Shown: piece by piece, positions 23,438-30,637 of the stretch | Layout: the number at the start of each line of letters is the position of its first letter | Numbering within the stretch: position 1 is the stretch's first letter | Assembly: GCA_003560875.1 (NCBI GenBank) | Contig: PWJQ01000053.1 | Coordinates: 1-34,828 of the forward strand | Direction: 5' to 3' | From: Methanomassiliicoccaceae archaeon | GTDB lineage: Archaea; Thermoplasmatota; Thermoplasmata; Methanomassiliicoccales; Methanomethylophilaceae | Length of the DNA stretch: 34,828 nucleotides | The notes under the pieces: generated by a model | Databases searched by the model: none | What the model was told of the DNA's origin: nothing | What the model saw: only the letters and a program-made list of their open reading frames with translations | Translations under genes and position numbers: made by a program

Positions 23438-24097
23438 TCAATAAAGATAGAGGGAATCCTCTAACTTACCCAATTCTATAGGCGTACTGATGTTACCCAC
23501 CACCGCTCCCTTGGAGTTGGCGATGACGCATGAACCGACCATCGCGGAGCCGTAGTTGAGAGTTATAGGTGTGAAATCCACTTTCAATGCCTGACTGAGC
23601 TCCGCCATCTCCACGGCGGTGGCCTTAGGATGGCATATGCCGCCCTTGTTGGTCACTTTGCAAGCGGAACCAACGGTGTCCATCCCCGCGACACGTAACC
23701 GAAGGCATTCAAGTCCGAAGAAATCCTCCAGGTCCTCGATGGTCTTCGGTTTCATGTTACGGTTCACAACCAAGCCATGGTCGTTGACCAGGATGTTGTT
23801 CCCGGCGGCGTTCAAACGGTCGTTGATTTTAAAAACGGGGAGGTACTCCTCCAATCGACGTATCTCCGCCGACTCCGCCTGGTTGGTGACCACTATACCA
23901 TGTGAGTTCATGGCCACCAAGGATCCGATGACATGTGATGATGACATCGTGAGCCTCACGGGCTCCACGTCCATGGCCCCCTCTACCGCCTTCGCTAGCT
24001 CAGCGCCGGAATCGGAGGGAAGGAGTGCTATGCTCTCATTGGCGGTTGAATAAACGCCTATGTAGGGATTACCCTCGTAGTTCGAGAGCTTTAGCAT
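23438..24097 (-). CDS. eif6: Translation initiation factor aIF6
   Basis: A 219-residue protein with the five-fold pseudo-repeat of aIF6: repeated short units such as NPYIGVYSTANES, SHGIVVTNQAE, NDHGLVVNRNMKP, NKGGICHPKATAVE and NSKGAVVGNISTPIELG. aIF6 binds the large ribosomal subunit and keeps it from joining the small one. Length is normal. It follows L31e by 12 bases and is the last gene of the S19e-PDCD5-L39e-L31e-aIF6 operon, an arrangement conserved in archaea. Confidence 0.96.
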   Translation of the reverse strand: MLKLSNYEGNPYIGVYSTANESIALLPSDSGAELAKAVEGAMDVEPVRLTMSSSHVIGSLVAMNSHGIVVTNQAESAEIRRLEEYLPVFKINDRLNAAGNNILVNDHGLVVNRNMKPKTIEDLEDFFGLECLRLRVAGMDTVGSACKVTNKGGICHPKATAVEMAELSQALKVDFTPITLNYGSAMVGSCVIANSKGAVVGNISTPIELGKLEDSLYLY

Positions 24098-24109
24098 ACG
24101 TTTACGACC

Positions 24110-24376
24110 TCACTCCCCGGCCAGGGAGACTTCTACCAGACCATCCTCGAAGCGGACGGCCTTGACGGTTATCTTAGCGGGGGGTTTCTGAATTCCACGG
24201 GACCAGATCCTCTCGTTCAGGGCGGTGTCTATCCATATGAGCTCTTGATCGTCGACCTTCATATGACGTGCGATGTACTCCCTGATCTCCTTGATGGCCC
24301 GGTTGGCCCTCTTACTGCGGGGCACGGCCTTCGTATCCCTCAAGGGGATGTTCATAATCCTCTCGTTATCATCCAT
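24110..24376 (-). CDS. rpl31e: Large ribosomal subunit protein L31e
   Basis: An 88-residue L31e. The opening ERIMNIPLRDTKAVPRSKRANRAIKEIREYI and the later WIDTALNERIWSRGIQKPPAKI are diagnostic. It binds near the exit tunnel of the large subunit. I start it at ATG 24376 behind GGAG; GTG 24385 is a longer alternative, but it lies inside the L39e stop region. It comes between L39e and aIF6. Confidence 0.95.
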   Translation of the reverse strand: MDDNERIMNIPLRDTKAVPRSKRANRAIKEIREYIARHMKVDDQELIWIDTALNERIWSRGIQKPPAKITVKAVRFEDGLVEVSLAGE

Positions 24377-24381
24377 CCGAA

Positions 24382-24537
24382 TCACTCCTTGAGGTTGCTG
24401 GTGCGCCAGCTTCTGCGCTTGGGGTGGCGCAGGAAATTCCTGTTGGTCCGAATCATGACCCAGGCAGGCACTCTACGGTTCTGTTTTCCAGCCTTCTTTA
24501 GCCTGGCCTTCATCGCGGGCGGCTTGTTCCTTGTCAT
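24382..24537 (-). CDS. rpl39e: Large ribosomal subunit protein L39e (51 aa)
   Basis: A 51-residue basic protein, [19 protein letters not shown] at the start, with the family's [22 protein letters not shown] tract split over the second half. It lines the peptide exit tunnel. ATG 24537 lies one base after the PDCD5 stop, and its end overlaps the leader of L31e. The length is exactly that of archaeal L39e. Confidence 0.95.
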   Translation of the reverse strand: MTRNKPPAMKARLKKAGKQNRRVPAWVMIRTNRNFLRHPKRRSWRTSNLKE

Positions 24538-24538
24538 C

Positions 24539-24868
24539 TTACTTCCTCTCGATCTTGATTTCCCTCTGCTGGGGCGTCATCTGCCTGAGTATGTCACGGA
24601 GCATTGAATCGTTGATTAAATCCTTCAATCGGCCCGACTGGGCTAATTGAATGAGCTGATACTCCACTGACTCAGCCAATTCTGGATGGGCCACACGTAC
24701 ATTCGCCAGCCTATCGCGGGCTTCGACTGTGAGCAGCTGTCTGAGTATGTTCTGCTTCTGCAGCTCACGCTGCTTGGCTTGATCCTCGGCCTGAGCGCTC
24801 TGTTGCTGCTGACGCTGCAACTCGGCGGTCCTTCTTTGCCTTATACTTTCAATCTCAGACTCATCCAT
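24539..24868 (-). CDS. PDCD5-family DNA-binding protein
   Basis: A 109-residue protein of the PDCD5/TFAR19 family: a glutamine-rich helical N-terminus ([20 protein letters not shown]), a core ([30 protein letters not shown]) and [17 protein letters not shown], ending in a basic tail. Archaeal members are three-helix proteins that bind DNA; their cellular role is uncertain. Its place between S19e and L39e is a classic archaeal operon order, which supports the call. Confidence 0.95.
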   Translation of the reverse strand: MDESEIESIRQRRTAELQRQQQQSAQAEDQAKQRELQKQNILRQLLTVEARDRLANVRVAHPELAESVEYQLIQLAQSGRLKDLINDSMLRDILRQMTPQQREIKIERK

Positions 24869-24878
24869 ACTAAACCAC

Positions 24879-25307
24879 CTAGGCGTTCATCTCGTCAAAT
24901 ACTTCTTTAGCGGCATTGTCCAGCACGGACATCCCTTTGGAGCTGATGCCACGGCCCTCTTTGTCGGAGGGGGTGAGAAGGCCAGCGGCCTCCAGCTGCA
25001 TCAAGCACTTTCTGGCGATGTTACGGCTGCCCTTTACCGCCTTGTTAGGCTTTGCGCCGCGGTCGGCGAATCCGCCGTATTCCTCGGCGAGGCGGGACGA
25101 GCCCATGGGGCCTTTGACGTAAATCTTCCGCAGAACGGAGGCGGCCCGGGTGTACCACCAGTCTTCCTGGGTAGGGGCCTTCTCGGTATGCCTTCCTGTT
25201 TTGGTGAACTCGGCCCACTCGGGCGGCTCGATGCTCTCTATCTGCTTGAGCTTCTCGGCGGTTTTGAGTATCAATTTCTCAGGAGGGACATCATAGACGG
25301 TGACCAT
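24879..25307 (-). CDS. rps19e: Small ribosomal subunit protein S19e
   Basis: A 142-residue S19e: VTVYDVPPEKLILKTAEKLK, PPEWAEFTKTGRHTEKAPTQ, DWWYTRAASVLRKIYVKGPM, and RNIARKCLMQLEAAGLL. It is a small-subunit head protein needed for its assembly in archaea and eukaryotes. ATG 25307 follows GAGGTC at a normal distance. As the first gene of the operon it probably has a leader of about 50 bases from a TATA-like element centred near 25385. Confidence 0.96.
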   Translation of the reverse strand: MVTVYDVPPEKLILKTAEKLKQIESIEPPEWAEFTKTGRHTEKAPTQEDWWYTRAASVLRKIYVKGPMGSSRLAEEYGGFADRGAKPNKAVKGSRNIARKCLMQLEAAGLLTPSDKEGRGISSKGMSVLDNAAKEVFDEMNA

Positions 25308-25378
25308 ATTATTCGACCTCTATTAACAGTACCCAAACTAAGGCGTTAGGGAGTATTGCTATCTGTGTGAATATTGCA

Positions 25379-25392
25379 CCTATATAAAAGCG
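25379..25392 (-). promoter_or_regulatory. TATA box of the S19e operon
   Basis: The plus strand reads CCTATATAAAAGCG; on the minus strand this is CGCTTTTATATAGG. Its centre is about 78 bases from the S19e start. The core TATATA is palindromic, so it could also fire toward the UbiX-like gene. Confidence 0.5.
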
Positions 25393-25427
25393 TTATGGAG
25401 ATTTCGCCCAGTATGGGTGCGGACCAG

Positions 25428-25437
25428 AAACTTAATC
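25428..25437 (+). promoter_or_regulatory. Candidate TATA of the UbiX-like gene
   Basis: AAACTTAATC lies about 29 bases before GTG 25462, the spacing expected for a leaderless message. It is a weaker match than the TATATAAAA element further upstream. Confidence 0.4.
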
Positions 25438-25461
25438 TATGCAATTGACGAGTTAACCTAC

Positions 25462-26007
25462 GTGAGATTCGTTGTCTGCATAAGCGGCGCATCCGGTAGC
25501 GCCTACGGCCTCCGGCTACTTAAAGAACTGCCCGGCGAGAAGACACTGGTCATGTCACCTACTGCAAAAGGGATCATGGAACATGAATGTGGGATCACCT
25601 ACGATGAGATCAAGGGATTGGCCGACCATTGTTTCGAGGATGATGACCTCAACGCACCAGTGGCCTCGGGAAGCAATCCCGTAGATGCGGTCTTCATCAT
25701 GCCCTGTAGCATGTCCACGGTCTCCAAGATCGCCAATGGCATAGCAGACAATCTCATCACCCGGGTGGCGTCAGTGGCGCTGAAGGAGCGTCGCAAACTT
25801 ATCGTCGTCCCGCGGGAGACGCCGAAGAGCGAGTTCATGCTGGAGAACGAACTCCGTCTGGCCCGGGCAGGGGTGGTGATGCTGGATGCCAGCCCCGCCT
25901 TCTACCACAAACCGGAGAGCCTGGATGACATCATAACATTCATGGTGGGACGCGCTCTGGACCAGGTCGGTGTCCAACACAAACTCTACCGCCGTTGGCG
26001 GGAGTGA
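25462..26007 (+). CDS. ubiX: UbiX-like flavin prenyltransferase
   Basis: A 181-residue flavoprotein starting at GTG 25462 (MRFVVCISGASGSAYG). The SGASG flavin-binding loop at residues 8-12, the PCSMSTVSKIANGIADNLITR core and VVPRETPKSEFMLENELRLARAG are diagnostic of UbiX/Pad1. It prenylates FMN to make the cofactor of UbiD-type decarboxylases. No UbiD gene is in the window; archaea also use UbiD-type decarboxylases in the modified mevalonate (MvaD-independent) isoprenoid route and in other pathways. An upstream in-frame GTG at 25417 would add 15 residues unlike the family. It converges with LeuRS with a two-base gap. Confidence 0.94.
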   Translation: MRFVVCISGASGSAYGLRLLKELPGEKTLVMSPTAKGIMEHECGITYDEIKGLADHCFEDDDLNAPVASGSNPVDAVFIMPCSMSTVSKIANGIADNLITRVASVALKERRKLIVVPRETPKSEFMLENELRLARAGVVMLDASPAFYHKPESLDDIITFMVGRALDQVGVQHKLYRRWRE

Positions 26008-26009
26008 GT

Positions 26010-28880
26010 TCACTCCAAGTATATGGCCGGTCTCAACGGAGCGGCCGCCTTGGCCTTTGATTGCGGATCGTGTATCGATTCGGAATCGGCGTTGTGAACG
26101 GCCACCGTACATCCCAGCTCTGTCTCCAGGAACGACCTCGCCTCTTGTAGTAGAGAAGTCTCGTCCATAGGAGCGGACAACCTCTCCAACTCTGCGGTCG
26201 ATCGCCTCATGGTGTCCTGAGCCGTCTTTTTCGCGAATTCCGAGGCCGCCTTGCCATGGACGCGGATCCTCTCGTCCTGCATGGCGGACTTGGTCAGTGC
26301 GGGGACGCTGAGTGCACCTTCATGAGCCAGTTCGGCAGCCATCTCCGCAATCTTCAACTTCCATTCCGGAGCGGTGTAGAGATGGAGCTTGGCCGGTGCC
26401 ATGCCTGTCACCCTCACGATCTCGTTTATATCCTCGAGGACGTCGCGCAGATAGCTTTCAGCCAATTCGCTGGATGCGTCCGTGCCCGTGGACACAGGAT
26501 AATCGGCGTTGGATATCAGACCCTCGCCGCCGAAGGACTCCCATGCCTCCTCGGCGGAATGGGGGGTGATGGGGCAAATCATCCTCAGCCAGGCGTCGAT
26601 GACAGTGCAAGCGGTGGACCGGCAACGACCACCACGGCGGAGGTACCACCTGATGTCGTTGGGTATGTCGAAATATACGACGTTGGCCAACTGACGTATG
26701 TCGAACGAATCCATATGGGACCTTGTGGCCTGTATATGCCGGGAAAGCCGGGAGAGTATCCAACGGTCGGCTACTCCCTCATCCTCCCCGTCCAAAGTGC
26801 ACAGCTCATCCACCATCCTGAGGACCTTTTCGACCCTTAGACGATAGGATACCACTATGTCCTCATCCCACTCCACATCCGCGAACGGGGATGCCACGTG
26901 GGAGTAATAGAGGCGCAGGGCATCGACGCCGAACTTCTCGGCGGCACCGGGGATGGGTTGCGCCCCGCCCTTTGATTTTGATATCTTGCCCTTCTTTCCG
27001 GTTATGTACCAATTAACGAATATCCCTTGGGGCAGACCGTGATCGGGCATGATTGCCTGGTGGTTGAACAGGAACGCCGGGAAGTGGACCGTCATATGTT
27101 CCTTGCCGCCGAGGTTCAGATCGAGAGGGTACCAGTAAGACACATCGTCTTTGATCCTTCTCAGCACATCCTCGGGGACCCCGGTCTCCTTGGACACCTT
27201 AGCGTAATCCCCTTTGTCGAGTATGACGAGGTCGAAGAAGGACTCGGTCATCTGCTCCGGGACGATCGTTCCATCATTGGCATAGGGGGAGATGATATAA
27301 TAGACTGGATAGAGTGTGGAGTCGGATATGGCCTCGATAATCCAGTTCTCATCGAACGGGAACCTCGTGCCCAACCAGTTCCCCTGTCGGACACATGCGC
27401 GCTCGCGGAACCAATCGAGCACTCCTTGGACGTTGTTGTAATATTCCGAAGGGAAGATGTCCATGCTGCGGCAGTGCTCCTTGGTGCGGGCGGTGAGGTC
27501 GGCGTCACCGTAATCAATGAACCACTGGTCATCGACACGGCGTATCATGACCTGCTTACCACAACGGCAGACGACCTCTTCCGACAGGTCGTAGAACATA
27601 CGTGCCTCTCCTGAGTGGAGCATGTCATCACGCATGCGCAGCTTCGCCTCTTCCACCTTCAGACCCTCGTAGGATCCACAGTTGGAGTTCATCCTACCCT
27701 GGTGGTGACCGTCCTTGTAGACCTGCTTCTTTGCTTCCTGGATCCTCGGGTCCTTACCGTCCTCTATGACGAGGCGGTCGACGATGTCGACAGCGGCACA
27801 GGGGCCGTATCCCTCGATGTCGATGATGGGGATGACCTCGATATCCGCTACGGAGGGATCCATCCCCAGCGACCTCATCCACTCGGGGTCGCGTTGCAGT
27901 TGACGGAGTGCGATAAGGTCGTCGGGTGCGTCTGAGGGCACCGAGGTCACAAGTCCCGTACCCACATTGGGATCGCAGAACAGGGCCGGAAGCACCGGTA
28001 TCTCACGTCGGATCATGGGCGCTTCACACATCTTCCCCAGAAGGTCCCGGCCCGGAATACTCTCCAGTACCTCCACACCGTCTATCTGGTGCACAAGCTT
28101 TCGGGACGCTGGTTCGGAAAGCACCCAAGTCTCGCCGTCCACCTTGACACGGACATATTCAACCTCGGGGTTCACCCAGAAATTCGTCTGACCGTATACG
28201 GTCTCAGGCCTCAACGTGGCAGCGACGAGGAACTCATCCCCGCATCTGAACTTGAGAAGCGTATACTCGTTTATCTCCGCATTGCCGCCTCTCGACAGGT
28301 CAGTCTCAGAGGGGTCCACCGCCACTGGACCGCATTCCACGCAGGCCGGGGCGTAATAGGGTTTCTGTATCAACAATCCCTCATCCTTGAGCTTTCTGAA
28401 CTGCCATTGGATGAAGCGGTTGTAATCGGGACGTATGGATGAAGTGAACCTCCTCCAATCGCAGAGGAACCCGAAGCGTTTCCAGTAGTCGTTAACATAG
28501 ACGTCGTTGAAGAAATCCACGACTCCCTCCGGAGTCTCCAACAAAGCCAGAGATTCCTCGGGGCATCCGTTCCGGAGGAGATAATCGACAGTGTCCGGGT
28601 CCCGGGAAGCGACACGGGAAGCCAGACTTATCGCCCCGTTGCCAGTTGCATGTGTGCCCACCGGGAATAGAACGTTGTGGCCGTCCATACGCTTGAAGCG
28701 GGAGATGGCGTCAACATACGTGTAACCTCTCATGTGACCGACGTGCAGATATCCGGTCACACCAGGATAGGCGAAGATGATCATGAACTTGGGCCGCTCG
28801 TCCACCTCTGATATGTGAAGACCCTCGGCCTGCCATCTACTCTGCCACTTCTCCTCTATTCCCTTGTAACCGGATGCCAT
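26010..28880 (-). CDS. leuS: Leucyl-tRNA synthetase, archaeal type
   Basis: A 956-residue class I synthetase that charges tRNA-Leu. The HIGH motif is HVGH (residues 46-49, YLHVGHMRGYT), the editing domain contains TLRPETVYGQTNFWVNP, PDDLIALRQLQRD follows, and the KMSKS loop is KISKSKGG near residue 632. A zinc-ribbon-like part (YAPACVECGPVAVDPSE; VVCRCGKQVMIRRVDDQWF) is in place, as is a helical anticodon-binding C-terminus. ATG 28880 (MASGYKGIEEKW) is the likely start; ATG 28913 would add 11 residues. Length is normal for archaeal LeuRS. It is transcribed away from the regulator/FtsZ-like cluster. Confidence 0.97.
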   Translation of the reverse strand: MASGYKGIEEKWQSRWQAEGLHISEVDERPKFMIIFAYPGVTGYLHVGHMRGYTYVDAISRFKRMDGHNVLFPVGTHATGNGAISLASRVASRDPDTVDYLLRNGCPEESLALLETPEGVVDFFNDVYVNDYWKRFGFLCDWRRFTSSIRPDYNRFIQWQFRKLKDEGLLIQKPYYAPACVECGPVAVDPSETDLSRGGNAEINEYTLLKFRCGDEFLVAATLRPETVYGQTNFWVNPEVEYVRVKVDGETWVLSEPASRKLVHQIDGVEVLESIPGRDLLGKMCEAPMIRREIPVLPALFCDPNVGTGLVTSVPSDAPDDLIALRQLQRDPEWMRSLGMDPSVADIEVIPIIDIEGYGPCAAVDIVDRLVIEDGKDPRIQEAKKQVYKDGHHQGRMNSNCGSYEGLKVEEAKLRMRDDMLHSGEARMFYDLSEEVVCRCGKQVMIRRVDDQWFIDYGDADLTARTKEHCRSMDIFPSEYYNNVQGVLDWFRERACVRQGNWLGTRFPFDENWIIEAISDSTLYPVYYIISPYANDGTIVPEQMTESFFDLVILDKGDYAKVSKETGVPEDVLRRIKDDVSYWYPLDLNLGGKEHMTVHFPAFLFNHQAIMPDHGLPQGIFVNWYITGKKGKISKSKGGAQPIPGAAEKFGVDALRLYYSHVASPFADVEWDEDIVVSYRLRVEKVLRMVDELCTLDGEDEGVADRWILSRLSRHIQATRSHMDSFDIRQLANVVYFDIPNDIRWYLRRGGRCRSTACTVIDAWLRMICPITPHSAEEAWESFGGEGLISNADYPVSTGTDASSELAESYLRDVLEDINEIVRVTGMAPAKLHLYTAPEWKLKIAEMAAELAHEGALSVPALTKSAMQDERIRVHGKAASEFAKKTAQDTMRRSTAELERLSAPMDETSLLQEARSFLETELGCTVAVHNADSESIHDPQSKAKAAAPLRPAIYLE

Positions 28881-28973
28881 TTTCAAATCCTCTGGAGGTT
28901 TGTTATTCTGCAAGGGGAATTCTTTATTAGATATTTGTGTAAACCAGGAGCGTTGGTCATTCCCTCCCGAGAA

Positions 28974-29070
28974 GTATGACGGGCCAACCTTTTTATCTTC
29001 GTAAAGGAGTGTAAAAATAATATTTTTCTTGCTGGTTGTTTGTCATACTTTGGCAGACATTGTATGACAA
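28974..29070. promoter_or_regulatory. Palindromic operator and half-site before the RHH gene
   Basis: TTGTCATAC (29040-29048) and GTATGACAA (29062-29070) are perfect 9-bp inverted arms 13 bases apart, ending directly before the TATA at 29071. A further GTATGAC half-site lies at 28974-28980. Palindromes of this kind are typical targets of ribbon-helix-helix dimers, and the first gene downstream encodes one. Confidence 0.6.
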
Positions 29071-29081
29071 TTCTTAAATAG
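29071..29081 (+). promoter_or_regulatory. TATA box of the RHH/FtsZ-like cluster
   Basis: TTCTTAAATAG directly follows the right operator arm. Transcription would begin near 29102, so the mRNA would start at the hairpin at 29103-29125. Confidence 0.55.
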
Positions 29082-29102
29082 ACTGTATTGAAATATCATA
29101 TT

Positions 29103-29125
29103 AGGAGCCGCAGAAGGGGGCTCCT
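29103..29125 (+). promoter_or_regulatory. Hairpin at the predicted mRNA 5' end
   Basis: AGGAGCC (29103-29109) pairs with GGCTCCT (29119-29125), seven base pairs with a nine-base loop. It is followed by about 20 bases before the RHH start. Confidence 0.45.
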
Positions 29126-29147
29126 TTCCGTCAAGGATGTGATGTGG

Positions 29148-29501
29148 ATGGATGTTGAGAGGATAACGCTCAGGATGGAACCGGAGGACATCTTCGAAAT
29201 GGATGTGTTCCTGGATGAGAATCCGGAGTTCGCAAACCGCTCACAGCTAATTCGCATCGCGCTCCGGAACTACATGCGAAGGGATGCACAGGAAGAGGAG
29301 TCCAGAGGTGTGGCGATCCAACTCGGAGACCGTTACATGAGAGCTCTAGCAGCTCTCAAGGAGAACGGTTATGCCGATACTGAGGCCGGCGTCGTGGAAC
29401 GCATTGTCGAAAGGACATTGGTTCCCCGCGAGGCCTTGGAGGACGCCGCCAAGAAGGCCTTCTCCGCCTATGACATGTACCCGGAGCTCATAGAGAAATA
29501 A
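29148..29501 (+). CDS. Ribbon-helix-helix (CopG-like) regulator
   Basis: From ATG 29148 a 117-residue protein with a ribbon-helix-helix N-terminus: ERITLRMEPEDIFEMDVFLD (strand and first helix), FANRSQLIRIALRNYMRRD (turn and second helix). The rest (YMRALAALKENGYADTEAGVVERIVERTL) is helical and may form a ligand-binding or dimer region. ATG 29142 is an alternative start; AAGGA at 29133-29137 precedes both. It probably represses its own promoter through the palindrome at 29040-29070. It heads a co-directional trio with a 52-residue protein and an FtsZ-like protein. Confidence 0.85.
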   Translation: MDVERITLRMEPEDIFEMDVFLDENPEFANRSQLIRIALRNYMRRDAQEEESRGVAIQLGDRYMRALAALKENGYADTEAGVVERIVERTLVPREALEDAAKKAFSAYDMYPELIEK

Positions 29502-29532
29502 AGGAGACGGACATATATGGGCTGGCGAGGGA

Positions 29533-29562
29533 AAGGGATGCAGGGGCCTCGGCCCCACCCTT
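29533..29562 (+). other. Structured RNA hairpin A between RHH and 52-aa genes
   Basis: AAGGG (29533-29537) pairs with CCCTT (29558-29562), and GGGGCC (29543-29548) with GGCCCC (29551-29556) inside, leaving the bulge ATGCA on the 5' side. It lies 22 bases before the next start codon and shares the GGGATGCA string with hairpin B. Confidence 0.5.
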
Positions 29563-29583
29563 ACCGGCCTAGGAGCGGGAAAA

Positions 29584-29742
29584 ATGGACAAAGAACTCCT
29601 GGAAAGGCATCAGAAAGCCCTTGAGGCGTTGAGGAGCTGTGCCGAGATGTATGACGATCCGGTAATAGACCAACGCATCACGGAGCTGACTTTGGCCTCC
29701 AAGAAACTAATCGAGTCCGGAATGGATCAGTCCGAAGAATGA
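29584..29742 (+). CDS. Small conserved-looking protein (52 aa)
   Basis: ATG 29584 opens 52 codons: MDKELLERHQKALEALRSCA, then EMYDDPVIDQRITELTLASK and a short acidic end. It looks like two amphipathic helices, an acidic dimer-type fold, with no membrane span. There is no strong ribosome site apart from GGAGCGGG (29572-29579). I know no family for it. Its frame, composition and placement between the regulator and the FtsZ-like gene, with hairpins on both sides, suggest a real gene. It could be a partner of the FtsZ-like protein, by context only. Confidence 0.65.
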   Translation: MDKELLERHQKALEALRSCAEMYDDPVIDQRITELTLASKKLIESGMDQSEE

Positions 29743-29760
29743 TCGCCGACGAAGGCGGAA

Positions 29761-29800
29761 GGGGGCTAGGGATGCACCAGGGTTTCGGCCCTGAGCCCCC
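29761..29800 (+). other. Structured RNA hairpin B before the FtsZ-like gene
   Basis: GGGGGCT (29761-29767) pairs with AGCCCCC (29794-29800), and CAGGG (29778-29782) with CCCTG (29789-29793), loop TTTCGG; AGGGATGCAC bulges on the 5' side. It resembles hairpin A in layout and lies 23 bases before ATG 29824. Confidence 0.5.
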
Positions 29801-29823
29801 GTACGACACAAAGAGGGGATGCA

Positions 29824-30543
29824 ATGGAAGACACAATGGAGAGCAGTATACAGAACTGGACGCTGAACATCGAGCCCAGGGTGGCAGTTGTCGGCGTGGG
29901 AGGAGCTGGATGCTCGATCATAGATCATATTTACTATTCAGGGGCGAACGTTGAGACGATTGCCATAAACACCGACCGTCGCTCCCTCAAGAACGTATCT
30001 GCCAACCGTAAGGTTCTGCTCTGCGACCGGGTCACCAAGGGAGAAGGGGCCAAGGGAGACCACGAACTCGGCAGGTCATGCGCGATAACCCATTCCGAGG
30101 AGATATCGGATGCCCTGCAGGGCCATGACATGGTTTTCATAATCGCCGGCATGGGCGGCGGGACCGGTACCGGGGCGGCACCGGTGATCGCCGAGATATC
30201 CCAGCGTCTGGAGATGATCACTTTCGCCATCGCCATAAACCCATTCAGTTTCGAGAAGTGCAGATGCAGGACCGCCCGCGATGGATTGAGACGTCTGAGG
30301 ACCATGGCACCGATGACCATGGTCATGGAGAACGACCTGTTGCTCGAACAGGCCCCTGACGCCACCATGGATGAGGCCTTCACCATGGCTAGTGCCGGTA
30401 TAAACGAATACATATCAAAGAGTACAAAGAAGGTGACGAACGCCTTCCTGGAACAACTCGCCCTACTGGAGACGGATATGGGCGAACCTTATGGGGAATG
30501 GCCCGCAATGGATACGGATACCATCCGCATTCTCTTCCCATGA
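29824..30543 (+). CDS. FtsZ-like protein, GTPase domain only (239 aa)
   Basis: A tubulin/FtsZ-superfamily protein of 239 residues; FtsZ is normally 350 or more. The nucleotide-binding half is present: VAVVGVGGAGCSIIDHI (residues 20-36), IAINTDRRSL, the GMGGGTGTG signature at 109-117, NPFSFEKCRCRTARDGLRRL and MENDLL. After helix H7-like MDEAFTMASAGINEYI, the catalytic T7 loop (NxDxxD) and the C-terminal domain are missing and replaced by about 45 unrelated residues. It could bind GTP but should not complete hydrolysis across a polymer interface as FtsZ does. It may cap or regulate real FtsZ, or have another role. GGGGATGCA directly precedes the start. Confidence 0.88.
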   Translation: MEDTMESSIQNWTLNIEPRVAVVGVGGAGCSIIDHIYYSGANVETIAINTDRRSLKNVSANRKVLLCDRVTKGEGAKGDHELGRSCAITHSEEISDALQGHDMVFIIAGMGGGTGTGAAPVIAEISQRLEMITFAIAINPFSFEKCRCRTARDGLRRLRTMAPMTMVMENDLLLEQAPDATMDEAFTMASAGINEYISKSTKKVTNAFLEQLALLETDMGEPYGEWPAMDTDTIRILFP

Positions 30544-30572
30544 CCTCCGTAGTTTAGATATGGGGCCGTTCC

Positions 30573-30598
30573 GGGGGGCCTCCACCCCCCTCTTTTTT
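30573..30598 (+). terminator. Intrinsic-type terminator after the FtsZ-like gene
   Basis: GGGGGG (30573-30578) pairs with CCCCCC (30585-30590), loop CCTCCA, followed by TCTTTTTT. It ends the regulator/52-aa/FtsZ-like unit just ahead of the TATA-like GTATTTTTAA (30605-30614) of the next gene. Confidence 0.75.
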
Positions 30599-30637
30599 CA
30601 CACAGTATTTTTAATTCCACCCGATGATTGACGGAGT

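Noticed and set aside
27027-27614. Plus-strand frame of 195 codons
   Set aside because: It is antisense to LeuRS; long antisense frames are expected in GC-rich coding DNA.
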